From positions 1-64,000 of the forward strand of contig MSJI02000959.1 of the NCBI GenBank assembly GCA_001931905.2: a stretch of DNA of 64,000 nt, written 5' to 3'. The notes under the pieces were generated by a model. It ran no database searches. It was not told the origin of the DNA and saw nothing but the letters and a program-made list of their open reading frames with translations. This DNA is from Cladosporium sp. IMV 00045 (taxonomy: Eukaryota; Ascomycota; Dothideomycetes; Cladosporiales; Cladosporiaceae). A program made the translations under genes and the position numbers. Below, piece by piece: positions 11,131 through 21,800 of this stretch; within the stretch, counting starts at the first letter, position 1, and every line of letters begins with the position of its first letter.

Positions 11131-12429
11131 ATGGCGCCTTCAAAGACCACCACCACCGTGGCCAAGGTCGCCTCTTCCTCTCCCTACCAACTCGACCCCG
11201 ACCAGACTCTGCGCGCCACCAAGGCCCTCGTGCGCAAGATCCAATCCGACGCCGCGACCGAGTCCTCCTCCCAGAAGAAAGAGAACCTACTCGCCGACGC
11301 AGACAGCGAAGATGCCGAGGATGACGTTCCCGTCTGGCTCGTCCTGACCACCAAGAAGCACGTCGTCGACAAAAAGCGTCTGAAGCCCGGCAAAATCCAG
11401 CTGCCGCACCCGTACATCGACACCCAAGCCACTGGCGAGGGCGCCCTGCGCATCTGCCTGATCACTGCCGACCCGCAGCGCCAGTACAAGGACCTGATCG
11501 CCGAGCCCTCCTTCCCCGCCGCCCTGAGCAAAAACATCCAGCGCGTGATCGGCATTGAGAAGATCAAGAGCAAGTATCACTCATTCGAGAGCAAGCGCCA
11601 GCTTTTGGGCGAGTACGATGTCTTCCTCGCCGACGACCGCGTCATCACCTACCTGCCTGGCCTGCTGGGCAAGACCTTCTACAAATCCGGCGCGAAGCGT
11701 CCCATCCCCGTGACCCTCGAAGGCCGCCGCCAGAACGTCGACGAAGCCGGCAACAAGCGCCGCAAGCTCGCCGAGGGCGGCAGCAAAGTGACCAAGGCCG
11801 ACATTCAACACGCCGAGCTCGCCGCCGAGATCACCAAGGCTCTCTCGTCCGCGCTCGTCCACCTTGCGCCCAGCACCACCACGGCCGTCAAGGTCGGCAC
11901 CGCTTCGCAGGAGCCCGCGCAGCTGCAGGCCAACGTGGAGGCCGTCGTCGAGGGCGTGATCGAGAAGTTCGTGCCGCAGAAGTGGCGCAACGTGCGCGCC
12001 GTGCACATCAAGGGACCCAACACTGCGGCGCTGCCCATCTGGCTGACGGAGGAGCTGTGGGCCGAGGAATCGCAGGTGCTGGAGGGTCAGCAGCAGCAGT
12101 CGATCAGCGACGGCAAGAAGCGCAAGCGCGGCGCGCTCGTCGCCGAGGAGGAGAACGTGATCGAAGTGCCCGGCGCGGATGGCAAGATGAGGCGTCTGGA
12201 GAAGCCCGGGTCGAAGGGAAAGAGCACAGAAACCGAAGCGACCGCGAAGAAGAGCAAAAAGGACGAAGCCGCAGAGGCAGAGGCCAAAGCGACAGAGAAG
12301 GCCGAGAAGGCGGCGCGGAAAGAGGCGCTGAAGGCTCAGAAGCAGGCCGCGAGGGCCGACGCTTCCAAGCTCGACAAGAAGGCGGCGTCAAAAGCGAAGC
12401 CCAGAATGAAGGCTGCCGATTTGATGTAA
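11131..12429 (+). CDS. Ribosomal L1 domain-containing nucleolar protein (Cic1/Utp30-like)
   Basis: A single exon gives 432 residues. Residues about 20-310 form the ribosomal L1 fold, seen in segments such as PVWLVLTTKKHV, IGIEKIKSKYHSFESKR, YDVFLADDRVITYLP and LGKTFYKSGAKRPIPV. The C-terminal 120 residues are Lys/Ala/Glu-rich and low in complexity, as in nucleolar assembly factors. Yeast relatives are Cic1 (60S assembly) and Utp30 (90S pre-ribosome); human RSL1D1 is also related. I cannot choose between Cic1 and Utp30 orthology. It would act in the nucleolus on pre-rRNA. The start has a good context (CCACAATGG). Codon use is strongly C-ending, suggesting high expression. Confidence 0.85.
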   Translation: MAPSKTTTTVAKVASSSPYQLDPDQTLRATKALVRKIQSDAATESSSQKKENLLADADSEDAEDDVPVWLVLTTKKHVVDKKRLKPGKIQLPHPYIDTQATGEGALRICLITADPQRQYKDLIAEPSFPAALSKNIQRVIGIEKIKSKYHSFESKRQLLGEYDVFLADDRVITYLPGLLGKTFYKSGAKRPIPVTLEGRRQNVDEAGNKRRKLAEGGSKVTKADIQHAELAAEITKALSSALVHLAPSTTTAVKVGTASQEPAQLQANVEAVVEGVIEKFVPQKWRNVRAVHIKGPNTAALPIWLTEELWAEESQVLEGQQQQSISDGKKRKRGALVAEEENVIEVPGADGKMRRLEKPGSKGKSTETEATAKKSKKDEAAEAEAKATEKAEKAARKEALKAQKQAARADASKLDKKAASKAKPRMKAADLM

Positions 12430-13167
12430 AAAGTGCTTCTTTAATTTTTCCACCAAAACCAAAATTTGTCGTTTTTTCTGGGAAGGGCATTGAGCGATGG
12501 CGTTTTTTTATATTATTAGTTGTTATCTACCTGACATATATTTATCCCTTCCATTGTTCGAAGCAACAGATTCACAAACGCAACGATACCAAAAGCCGTG
12601 TTGGAGAGCGTGGTGTGGCTGCCCGAATTTACCTCCAAATTATCACAGATTCGTTCGCACCCCAAATGATGATAACACTACTGTTTCCAGTGACATGCCG
12701 GTCCCACACATCATGGATGCGATACCGAGGTTTGGAGGAATATTCAATTTATATTAACGATGAGACGAGTGCATTGCAAAGGTTGCTAATCCGCATGTAC
12801 GATTGCTTCGGGTTATTGGTATTGCCAACCAATTCACGAATTCGCAATAACGACATTGAAGAGCGGCAGCGACACCAGAATTGAATTTAACCCAAAATAC
12901 GCTACCGGTGTTTAACTTATGGGCATGATAAATTGTTGGATCAGCAAAATATTTACTGGGATGCGGATCTGTGATCGCTAAAGATGATATCGCGTCTGCA
13001 ACATCAACCCCAACCCTAACCCTAAACAAGCATCTTAGACCATCTCAGGATGAAATCCTCACAAGAGGCCACACCAGACGAGCAATGCAGACAGATACAC
13101 TTTGCAATACTGACGACGAATGACGAGAGAACAGCCATGAGTTATGAATACACGACACCACACCCAA
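12430..13167. other. Convergent 3' region
   Basis: The region lies between two 3' ends and is more AT-rich than its surroundings. It includes a short telomere-like string near 13008-13026. I see no gene. Confidence 0.5.
13008..13026. repeat. Short interstitial telomere-like repeat
   Basis: The plus strand reads CCCAACCCTAACCCTAAAC-like sequence, that is two exact CCCTAA units plus a degenerate one. TTAGGG is the usual ascomycete telomere repeat. The copy number is low, so chance or a healed break are both possible. Confidence 0.5.
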
Positions 13168-15180
13168 TCAATCCACTGACAAAGCATCCTTTAGCTCGCC
13201 AAACCGGCCCTTAAACTCCTCCGCCATCTTGCCCTCCGCGTCCGCCATAATCGTACAAACCAGCGAGTAATTATTATACAAGAACCGATCCCTCTTCCTC
13301 GCCTCGGGAACACTCTTACTCTGCTTGAGCAAGAAAGCTTCGAACTCCTTCCTCAACCTGCCAAGACTGCTCGAGATGGGCTCGTCGTCACCGGCCTCGC
13401 TGCTCAACACCAGTATACCGTGCAGGAAATTGGCAAAGCGCTGCGTCAAGGGGTGAGGAGCCGTTGATTGCGCTGTTGATGCCGAGGAGGAAGTCAGACT
13501 CAACGCCGAGCCGGCCGGTTTGCCGGACAAGGAAGCCGTGAGTTTCCGCACGGATTCGCAGTGCACGTCGATGATGCGCTGGAAGCGCGGCCAGAGCAGC
13601 ATGTTTGTGCCGTTGATGTAGCCTTCCACGGCGGGGACTTTGCGGCGCTGGAGTTCGAAAGCGAAGCGTTGGTTCAGGCGCACGCAGGTCAGGACGCCGA
13701 GGGCGTCGACGCTTTGCTCGACGAGTTGGCGGGTCAGGGCGTGGCCGAGCTCGAAGGTGGGTTGGAAGATCTCGTTGAATTTGCGGTTGGTGGCGTGGAA
13801 GGATTGTTTGGTGAAGAACTCGGTCAGGAAGGAGTATTCGGCGGATGCGTTGTCGACTAGGGCGAGGTTGAAGGCTCGGAAGGGCAGTTCGAGGTAGTGT
13901 GTGCCTTTGTCTTCTTCGGCAAGGTAGGATGACAGGGCGGAGTCGTTTGATGTTCGTAGAACCTCCATCCTTCGTCCGATGGAGAAAGCATCGTGTGGTG
14001 GTGCTCCAGGCTTGACCGTCTTCTTTGCTGGATCTGCGGCGATGGCCTCTGTCTGATCGATGTTGTGGATGTTCAACTTGTCCAGTGCGGCTTTGTACCG
14101 GGTGAAGTTGTTCAGGTAGTACCATCGCATGGTATTGATATACGCCTGGGATATCTCTTCGGCCAATTGTGGTTGTCTTTTCGCAAGGAAGCCAAACACG
14201 CCTCGATAACGTAGGAAGCTATTTTGCTGGATGACCTGAGCGTTGATGCTGGGTGATCGCAAGGCTCGGACTTGCGAAACAACATAGTCGCGGATGCGCT
14301 CTACCGCCTTGTTGGACACATCATCGATCAATGGTCGAACATCCTGTGCAGCTTTGATATCCTTTCCTTCCTTCAACTTCGCATCGATGCTCTTCGAACG
14401 CTTCTCCAATTCTTCCAATGCTCTCACCCACGAATCATCAATTGTACCCTCGGCAATCTTTCGAACAGCGCCGGGTGGTATACCAAAGGCCTCCACCTCT
14501 GGCCCCAAGACTTTCTCCACAATCTTCCTATTGTCCAACTTCGTGTTTAATGCAGTGGAGCGATTCTGCAGTGTTTCGATCTCAGCCGCAACGGCCGCAA
14601 GATCTGCCTGGAAAGTCGTGAGATAAGTCTCGACAGAGTTGAGGACTTCGTCACAGGACTCGATGGACTTGTGGAGGTCCTCAAACTTGTCCATCTCTTT
14701 CTCGAAATCATCGACTACGGCATCTCTAACCACGGGGATGGTTGTAGACTCGGCAGGAGCAGGCGCATTGGCAAATTGCTCTAGACTCAGTTCGCCAAAA
14801 TCAATGTCATCGTGTATTCTGCCGGGCACGCCCTCAGGTGTATCGGTCTCGGCATCATCATCGTGCTTGTTTGATAGCGGCCCGAGTATGCTCTCGAGAA
14901 CGTCTATCGGGTCGTGTACATCTGCTGCAGGCGAGCTGGCAAGATCCCTCCTCAGATTGGAAGCGCCTGGTACGCGTGCTGCAACCGGGAGACTGTCGGT
15001 CGACCCTCCGAGCGACGCAACGGAGAGGGAAGTCGTCCTCGAGGGTAAGCCGGGGCGTCGTGGAATGGTACTCGGGCCTAATTGGAACGACTTTCGAGGC
15101 GATGGCGAATAAGGCCTATTAGGCGAGCCTCCGGAAGGTGAGGACTGGGCAGACTGCCCGGAGAAGCGCTCCAACCACAT
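13168..15180 (-). CDS. vps52: Vps52, GARP tethering complex subunit
   Basis: A single exon encodes 670 residues. Residues about 1-110 are Ser/Pro-rich and look disordered. From about 120 the Vps52/Sac2 family pattern begins: FEDLHKSIESCDEVLNSVE, LAAVAAEIETLQNRS (coiled coil), RIRDYVVSQVRALR, FLRYRGVFGFLAKRQP and YINTMRWYYLNNFTRYKAALDKL. The C-terminal half is the helical body of the family. GARP, with Vps51, Vps53 and Vps54, tethers endosome-derived vesicles at the trans-Golgi. The length agrees with other filamentous fungi. The gene runs divergently from eIF5A with only 337 bp between start codons. Confidence 0.92.
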   Translation of the reverse strand: MWLERFSGQSAQSSPSGGSPNRPYSPSPRKSFQLGPSTIPRRPGLPSRTTSLSVASLGGSTDSLPVAARVPGASNLRRDLASSPAADVHDPIDVLESILGPLSNKHDDDAETDTPEGVPGRIHDDIDFGELSLEQFANAPAPAESTTIPVVRDAVVDDFEKEMDKFEDLHKSIESCDEVLNSVETYLTTFQADLAAVAAEIETLQNRSTALNTKLDNRKIVEKVLGPEVEAFGIPPGAVRKIAEGTIDDSWVRALEELEKRSKSIDAKLKEGKDIKAAQDVRPLIDDVSNKAVERIRDYVVSQVRALRSPSINAQVIQQNSFLRYRGVFGFLAKRQPQLAEEISQAYINTMRWYYLNNFTRYKAALDKLNIHNIDQTEAIAADPAKKTVKPGAPPHDAFSIGRRMEVLRTSNDSALSSYLAEEDKGTHYLELPFRAFNLALVDNASAEYSFLTEFFTKQSFHATNRKFNEIFQPTFELGHALTRQLVEQSVDALGVLTCVRLNQRFAFELQRRKVPAVEGYINGTNMLLWPRFQRIIDVHCESVRKLTASLSGKPAGSALSLTSSSASTAQSTAPHPLTQRFANFLHGILVLSSEAGDDEPISSSLGRLRKEFEAFLLKQSKSVPEARKRDRFLYNNYSLVCTIMADAEGKMAEEFKGRFGELKDALSVD

Positions 15181-15517
15181 GCTATGGCGCGCGAAGTGAA
15201 GTTGTCCAGACCGCGATCACTTATGTCTCCTTAGCTCGCGCGCTGGGGAGATGGCATGTGACTTGGTACAGCCTCCCGTCCTGACCAATCAAGTCGCAGG
15301 TTGTTGTATTGCCCTCCCTTCGGCCAAATCGGGGGGTTATTATGGGTCTTCGCTCTCGCCCGCCGACTTTTGAGTGCTGCGGGGCAAAGGCGAATATCCA
15401 CCCACAATCTTCTCTACCACACGACACATCCATCTCCGAAAAACTCGCTTCGGATCTACTCACATCTCTCCATATCACCACCACCACCACAACCAACCCC
15501 CCGCACAATCCATCAAA
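15181..15517. promoter_or_regulatory. Divergent promoter, vps52 / eIF5A
   Basis: The 337-bp gap between two start codons must hold both promoters and leaders. The eIF5A side is CAC/CCA-rich just before the ATG (15478-15510), a common unstructured leader type in highly expressed fungal genes. No specific factor site is claimed. Confidence 0.5.
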
Positions 15518-16251
15518 ATGGCCGAGCAGCCCAACGACGCCCAGGTGAGTTACTTCGTCCAGGCGGCCGTCCGCCCCGCGCGACGCTGCATCTGCACCCC
15601 CCGGTATGCGCCCTGGATTGGAGAGCAAGGCGCTGACCAGACCATCACCACAGCATGAGGTCTCCTTCGACAGCGCCGACGCCGGTGCGTCCACCACCTT
15701 CCCCATGCAGTGCTCTGCTCTGAGGAAGAACGGTCACGTCGTCATCAAGAACCGCCCTTGCAAGATTGTCGAGATGTCCACCTCCAAGACCGGCAAGCAC
15801 GGTCACGCCAAGGTCCACTTGGTCGCCATCGACATCTTCACTGGCAAGAAGCTCGAGGATCTGTCCCCGTCCACCCACAACATGGACGTCCCGAACGTCT
15901 CCCGTCGCGAGTACCAGCTGGTAAGAAAGACCCGAGGCATGAATTTGAGACGTGGCGCGGTATACTGACCCGGATGCCTGTAACAGCTCGACATCACCGA
16001 CGATGACTTCCTTTCCCTCATGCACGACGATGGCTCCACCAAGGACGACGTCAAGGTCCCCTCTGGTGAGGTCGGTGACAAGATCAACAAGCTCTTCAGG
16101 GAGGAAGAGAAGGACACCAGTGCGTATCCCTTGCTTTGAAGCTCCAAAGTACACATATCCAGAGACTGACCGCTTTACAGACGTCATTATCCTTACTGCC
16201 ATGGGTGAGGAGTGCGCCATTGACGCCAAGGAGGCCCCCAAGGGCTCTTAA
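15518..16251 (+). CDS. Translation elongation factor eIF5A
   Basis: Four exons (15518-15544, 15654-15920, 15987-16119, 16181-16251) give 165 residues. The hypusination loop reads [11 protein letters not shown], with Lys57 as the modified residue, followed by the SH3-like N domain and the OB-fold C domain with [12 protein letters not shown]. eIF5A binds the ribosomal E site and helps translation through difficult peptide motifs such as polyproline. Deoxyhypusine synthase and hydroxylase modify the lysine. All four exons join in phase with GT-AG introns of 109, 66 and 61 nt. The tiny first coding exon (9 codons) is notable but common for this gene. Length and sequence match fungal orthologues closely. 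Confidence 0.97.
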
Positions 16252-16941
16252 ATTTCCTCTTAAAGTTTTGATGGAGGGATAATCGCAGCGCCTGCAGCAG
16301 GCATACAATCAATACCAAGCGCTGGCGCGATTAGCGAAATGTTACGACAGCATGGGCTGCGGCCGTCATGCGGACATGCGGATTAATGAGTTGTTGCAAA
16401 AGCGATAGCGCATTTTTGGCAAAAACAGGAAAGCGATGTCGATTTTTTTCAAATGGGACGCACCATCATCCACGTATCTACGACAAGCAAATGATCTGAC
16501 GTGCTCTCAAATTTTCCCTTGAATTATTTATGCGTCGTGGTCGATAGATGTGTTGTCATCATGTGCTTCTTTGAGGGTTTCTGTTTCTTGAAAGTTGTGT
16601 AAAAACCTCGGCTTGTTCAGTCGATGATGAGCACGCCTATGTGACTTGGGTAGACTCCCCTCTTCTCTTTGGAGGTGGATAACAAACATGACCGACTGCT
16701 CGTACCTAAATTGTATTCATGATAACAGACCGGAGGATATTCTCTCAATGTTCACCGTCTTAACAGGTTCGTTGGGGTTTGCAATAGATCGTCCATGGAC
16801 GTATTTGTCCTAGCTTTCTCTTCACCAAACTTCAAGTCTTTCCCGTACTATCATCAACAACAAAGCGCTACCTGAACTGCGACAGCAATCAAAAGCCCCT
16901 AGAAATGAGAGTCATGCTCGAATTTCTAGACCGTGTGCACA
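16252..16941. other. Intergenic, eIF5A 3' flank and rrn7 promoter
   Basis: About 690 bp without a credible reading frame. It holds the eIF5A 3' region and the promoter of the downstream Rrn7 gene on the same strand. Confidence 0.5.
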
Positions 16942-18815
16942 ATGTCAAGTCGAGCTCACAAACGCCCTGAGCCCTGTGGCGAAGAAGGCTGCGGTTCGCG
17001 CAGATTTCACGTTGGTGATGATGGCTACACCTACTGCGACAGAGGCCATCAGCAATCGCATGTAAGCGTCCAGCCTAATTGCAAGAGACTGCAAGGCGAT
17101 GGCATCTCTTTCAATACAAGAGCCTTCACTGATCAAATCATCAGCGTGGTACGGTCATCGCCGAAGACACGGGCGAGCTTGTCCAGCTCGGCCGCAAACA
17201 ACGACGTCGCGACTCCGACGCAGAGTCTTCAGCACGAAGTCGTTCTCGAGGATTCACGGGCTCGCAAGCCCTGGAACATTATCTACTCGCCCTACAACTT
17301 ATCCTGAGGAAACAAGTCTCATGGCTAATAACAGTTGCCCAACTGCCTTCAGAGCTCGAGGTAAGTCTTTTTTCTCCGCATGTCTTCAGCATCACAACGT
17401 CACTGTGCTAGACACGCCCAACGTGTTCGATGGAAGTTAACCCTCAAGTATCTGAATACTGTGCTGACGAGAAACCGCTTCTTCAGGCCATCACCAGAGA
17501 CTTATGGGCTCTGAGACTGCGACGCCTCCAGAATAGAGTCACCTACGACTCTGAAACGGATACTGAAGGACAGTCGCAGGTTTTCAGCTCGCAGTCCGAG
17601 GGTGAGTCGGTGGGTTCGCAAACTACACGTGGTAGTCGGCGAAGACAGCAAGCGAACACCTCTGGAGCTGTCAGTTTGAGCGAGACGCTGGTGATATGCT
17701 ACATCGGCACATTACTACTGCGCGTACCGTTCACAGTCGCGGACTTCGTTTCGCGCGTGGACAAAGGGGAGTTGCTATACTATCAAGCAGCGAAGCATGT
17801 GCCTGGAAACCTGAGAGAGAGACTACCTGGTGAGTTCCAGGTATTGCTGGAACCACAACACTTGCTGCGACCTTCGATGTTGCATCAGAGGAGCTTGAAA
17901 TTGGCCACCTTGCTGAGCAATGAATTCGGAATGGTATTGCCGCCCGTCAATCAGCCCTTGCTCCTGTTTCGTTGGATGCAGGAACTTGCGTTGCCCATCG
18001 AAGTGTACGCGGCTACCCAAAGGCTTGCGCATACACTGCATGTTGAATTCACGCTTTATCCGGCTAGCCAACAATCAGGGCCGGGCTTCTTGCCTCGATC
18101 ACAGGTCTTGCGATACCCAGAAGTCCAGCTGATGGCTCTTCTCGTCGTTTCCACGAAGCTCTTCTTCCCGCTTGACGATATCGACCGTCATCCGGTCTCA
18201 GCAAACGACCTATCCGCACTGCAAATGGACTGGTCAGCCTGGGTCGCCACACACAGTTCAGCATCAAACCCTGATGTATCACAACATCAAACTCTGACTC
18301 CGCACATGACCTTTCCAGAAGCATTCAACATCTCAGAAACAGACTGTCTCGCAATGGGCGACGAGGAACTAGACCGATACCTAGACTGGTACGAGGAAAA
18401 CCTCGCCAGTGAGAATGTGCGCGAGCAAGGCCGCGCAGGCAGAGACGCCGACTTCCGCCGCACTCTGATGAGGATGTTCCCAACCCAATCCTCTCGCCCC
18501 ACGGCCTCATCATCGCTGCCTCTGCGCGGCGAGGCCGAGAGCGAGGGCAATGGCGGAGGCGAAGACACGAGTCTCGCGCATCAGGCCTCCGACGCAACAC
18601 AGCGTCTCAGGCAAGTGCAACACGCTCTGCGACCAAAGAAGATTGCTGTCTCAGCGGGAGGAAAGGAGGGAGATGAAGGCGTCCCGCGAGCGGGCAGCTT
18701 CTACCGCCGGCAGCGCGAGGTGAAGGATTTGGAGGGGCCGGTCAGGTTGCTATATACCAAGGCGGCGGAACTGGCGGGCACGTCGCTCGAGAATATGATA
18801 AAGGCGGTGTTCTAA
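16942..18815 (+). CDS. rrn7: Rrn7/TAF1B-like RNA polymerase I initiation factor
   Basis: Three exons (16942-17061, 17145-17360, 17412-18815) give 579 residues. The N terminus carries the Rrn7-type zinc ribbon with Cys12, Cys17, Cys32 and His36 (CGEEGC ... YCDRGH). Next comes the short linker RGTVIAEDTGELVQLGRKQ and a cyclin-fold region (LSETLVICYIGTLLLRVPFT, then TKLFFPLDDIDRHP). Rrn7 belongs to core factor, with Rrn6 and Rrn11, which recruits Pol I to the rDNA promoter. Both introns (83 and 51 nt) have GT-AG ends and preserve phase 0. The start at 16942 is the first ATG in frame. Confidence 0.9.
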
Positions 18816-21800
18816 CAGAGAGGCAATTACAGAAGGGCGAGGAGAGGGCGAGGAAAGGAGCGCACTCCGGAGACGACGACGACGACGTTGGCCAATAACT
18901 ACAACGGTGAAAAGGGCTTGAGATGAATGAATGGGCAGATCACTTCTACATCAGGCATGTGCGTCGACCAGATAGTAAAGTGCATGGCTTAAGGACACGA
19001 CAGCACGGGTATCAGACGACTGGTATAGTCTTGGCACATCAATTGCGTTGACGGAGGAGGGCCTCGTGTTCTTTTCCCCTGTAACGGCGTGTACACTTGT
19101 ACAGTCAGTACATAGCAGGGCTATAGACAAGCTTCCGAAGAATTTACGTAGATAGCGCAGAAGCACGACAAGCTGTGTGGAGTGTAACGAGAGAGCTATT
19201 AGGTTTTGTAATTTCCAAACCGCCGCCGTTGGGTGTTTCTTAGTGTCGAGATGAGAGAGATCGGAACTGCGCCCTGGCCCTGCCTATAGCGAAATCCGGC
19301 GTCCCTATAACAGAACCCAGCTGGTGGGAAAGTTAGCCCCACGAAGAAGCGGGTTGTCGGTTTTGGCGCATTTCGTCGCCACGACCGTTGGAGGTCTGTC
19401 GTTTGTGAGAAATGAGCGGGCGACACAAGTCTGAACACCATGTCTGATTGCGTTTTCATTTCAGTCGCGGTCCTGTGGAAAATTGAGGCCGAGAGCTCTT
19501 TTCGAGAAACGTTCTGGGAAAGTGGTTCGTCGCTATCGATGATGTAGGGTGGATTCGGGATCGAGTGGGCAAACACGATAGTCACACGCTTGCAGACGAT
19601 ACTCACACAACACTTGAAGACATTCTCCAGATGTGATCAGGTTCACGAGAACCATGCAGATGGAGTGTCTAAGGGGCGACGGGCTTGGAGACGATCGGGC
19701 ATGCGAGCCATGAGGAAACAGGGGGTTTGATCCTTCTCGTCCATCTCTCACATGACTTTCCTCCTGAGAATCCTGACATGTACATGGAGTGGGAATGGCC
19801 GTCCAGGATGTCGCGCATGTCGAGACTGCTGAGGTCCACCGAGGCGAGACGTCATTGGCCGGTGCCGCGAGTGGGTTTTTCTTGCCTGGAGGATTGACTC
19901 TCGAGAACTGTCCGTTGGCGGAAAAGTGGATCCCAGATCCCCGGACTTTCTCTCGCGCGCTGTCATCAATAATTCAATCTTTCCTTCTCCTTTCCAGGTG
20001 CCGGCGGGTCGGCTACTGCATATATCGCTCGAGCGCAGCTATAATACATGGGCAGAAATGCGCCGGCGCCTTAAGCCCTGCCTGCTCGAGCCGTTGCGGC
20101 GCGCCACCCCTGCGACTGTGGTGTGCTCCTACTTGCCCTGCTTGCTCTGCTATCGTTCGGCGGCTGGTAGGCTACTGCTTGGAGCAGTTACAGCTCCTGC
20201 TGTAGTACATGTGGCGAGGGAATACCGCACCCTGGGTCGGAGCACTGTCGCGTCTTCCCTGCGGTGGAGTGAGAGGTGTCAAGCAGCGGTGTGTACTGTA
20301 ACGCTGATGCGGTGCTGGGGATGGTCCGGCCCATCGAGCACCTCCTGGCGGTGGTGGGAGGTGGTGGTAGTGGAGGCATGGACCAGAGTTGAGCCCTCTG
20401 CGCGCAGCCGCGGACCACGCCCATACATACAATATGTGTTGTTGAACGTAGGGCTATGGCTGGTGCTATGGCTGGTGCTACGGAGCGCGCAGGCCACGGC
20501 CAAGCGTACCGGATGCGAACAAGGCGGCGACTCATGGACTGTCACGCCGCATCGGACTACAGGACATCTCGTTCTTCACGGCGGACGAGGATGATGGTTG
20601 AGGAACTATCACCGCGCATAGCTGGGGTGTGTGTGGCCCCCCTGTCGAGTGGTGCTCGATGAAGAGCCGGAGCACTGCCTGGAGCAGCAGTGCAGCAGGC
20701 AGGGTGTAGGGATGGCTGTGGCGCACGATGGTACCTGACGATCTACTGTGCCAAATGCCGTGCGGGCGACGCGATGCACGTCAGGACTGCTGCTTTGGGC
20801 GCATCTTCCTTGTCGCCTTGTCGCTGGTGTTGTTGCATTCGCTCTAGCCTCTCGCCCAAACAGGCCGTTGGCGGCTGGCTGAGCCACTGCGCGGGGGCTT
20901 TTTTGCTTTAGGGAGCGCACACGCCTACTGTACTTTGCTCGCAGGAGGCTAACAGCTAACCTGACCTTAGCTATACTACTACTCCCGTCTTCGATGCTGC
21001 ATTCAATGCTGGCCAAGGCATTAATTCTACCAATCCAATAATTCGTTCATGGATTGATGGACCATCTTGACTGCTGCACTCCGACGGCGGCCTCTCCCGT
21101 CCCTCGCACGCACCGTCCTGCTGTCTCCGGCTCCGAGGAGTCTGCTGCGCTCGTCTCTTCTGACTCTCTCTCTGCCGCGCTCTCTTCGCTGCAGCAGCAA
21201 GGGATGGCGTCCAGCGCCTTTCTGTGTATCCTGCGAGCATCCCAATGGCGCCGGCACTGTTTCCTTCGGGCTCTGCCCACCGTGCCCAGTCCATCCCAGC
21301 CGAGAATGACCGGCCATAGAGCACTCGCCAATTCATTCCTCGCGCGCACCGTCCGCCGCTGCTAGGTAAATTCATCAGCCAGCCAGCCTCCCAATGGCCC
21401 GCCCGCCGGGGGCGATCATAACAACAACATGATCATTTGACGGTGGCGCTGGAGATTGCGGCAATCATCTGCCACCGCTCACCGTTGCGTGTACCCGGCG
21501 GTATGCGGGTGGTGGTCGTTGTCGATTAAGCTTCTTTGCGTCTGGGTCGCGGTGGGGCTAAAAATAATGTCTCGCCACGGTACTATAGCGCATACCAGCT
21601 GCCTGCTATGAGCTGGCTCACGGTGATCGGCCTTTCGCCCATCCTCTACCCCAGGCCTGCGTGCACACGACGCACGGCGGCGGTGCCATGGGCAGTTTGG
21701 GCTGGCGTCATGGAGCCAGTCATCTGTAGTGCCTGGCGTCCTGGTCCCAGGGAGAGAATGCGGTGGCCCCTCAGTCTGTTCTACCTCACTACTCGTAGAG

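Noticed and set aside
11982..12884. 300-codon frame overlapping the end of the L1-domain gene
   Set aside because: Gly/Arg/Gln-rich out-of-frame reading of a Lys/Ala/Glu-rich coding tail; no start context or motifs.
19926..20594. 222-codon frame in the medA upstream region
   Set aside because: Trp/Arg/Cys-rich, no domain, and equally long frames on the opposite strand; GC-rich non-coding DNA is a better explanation.
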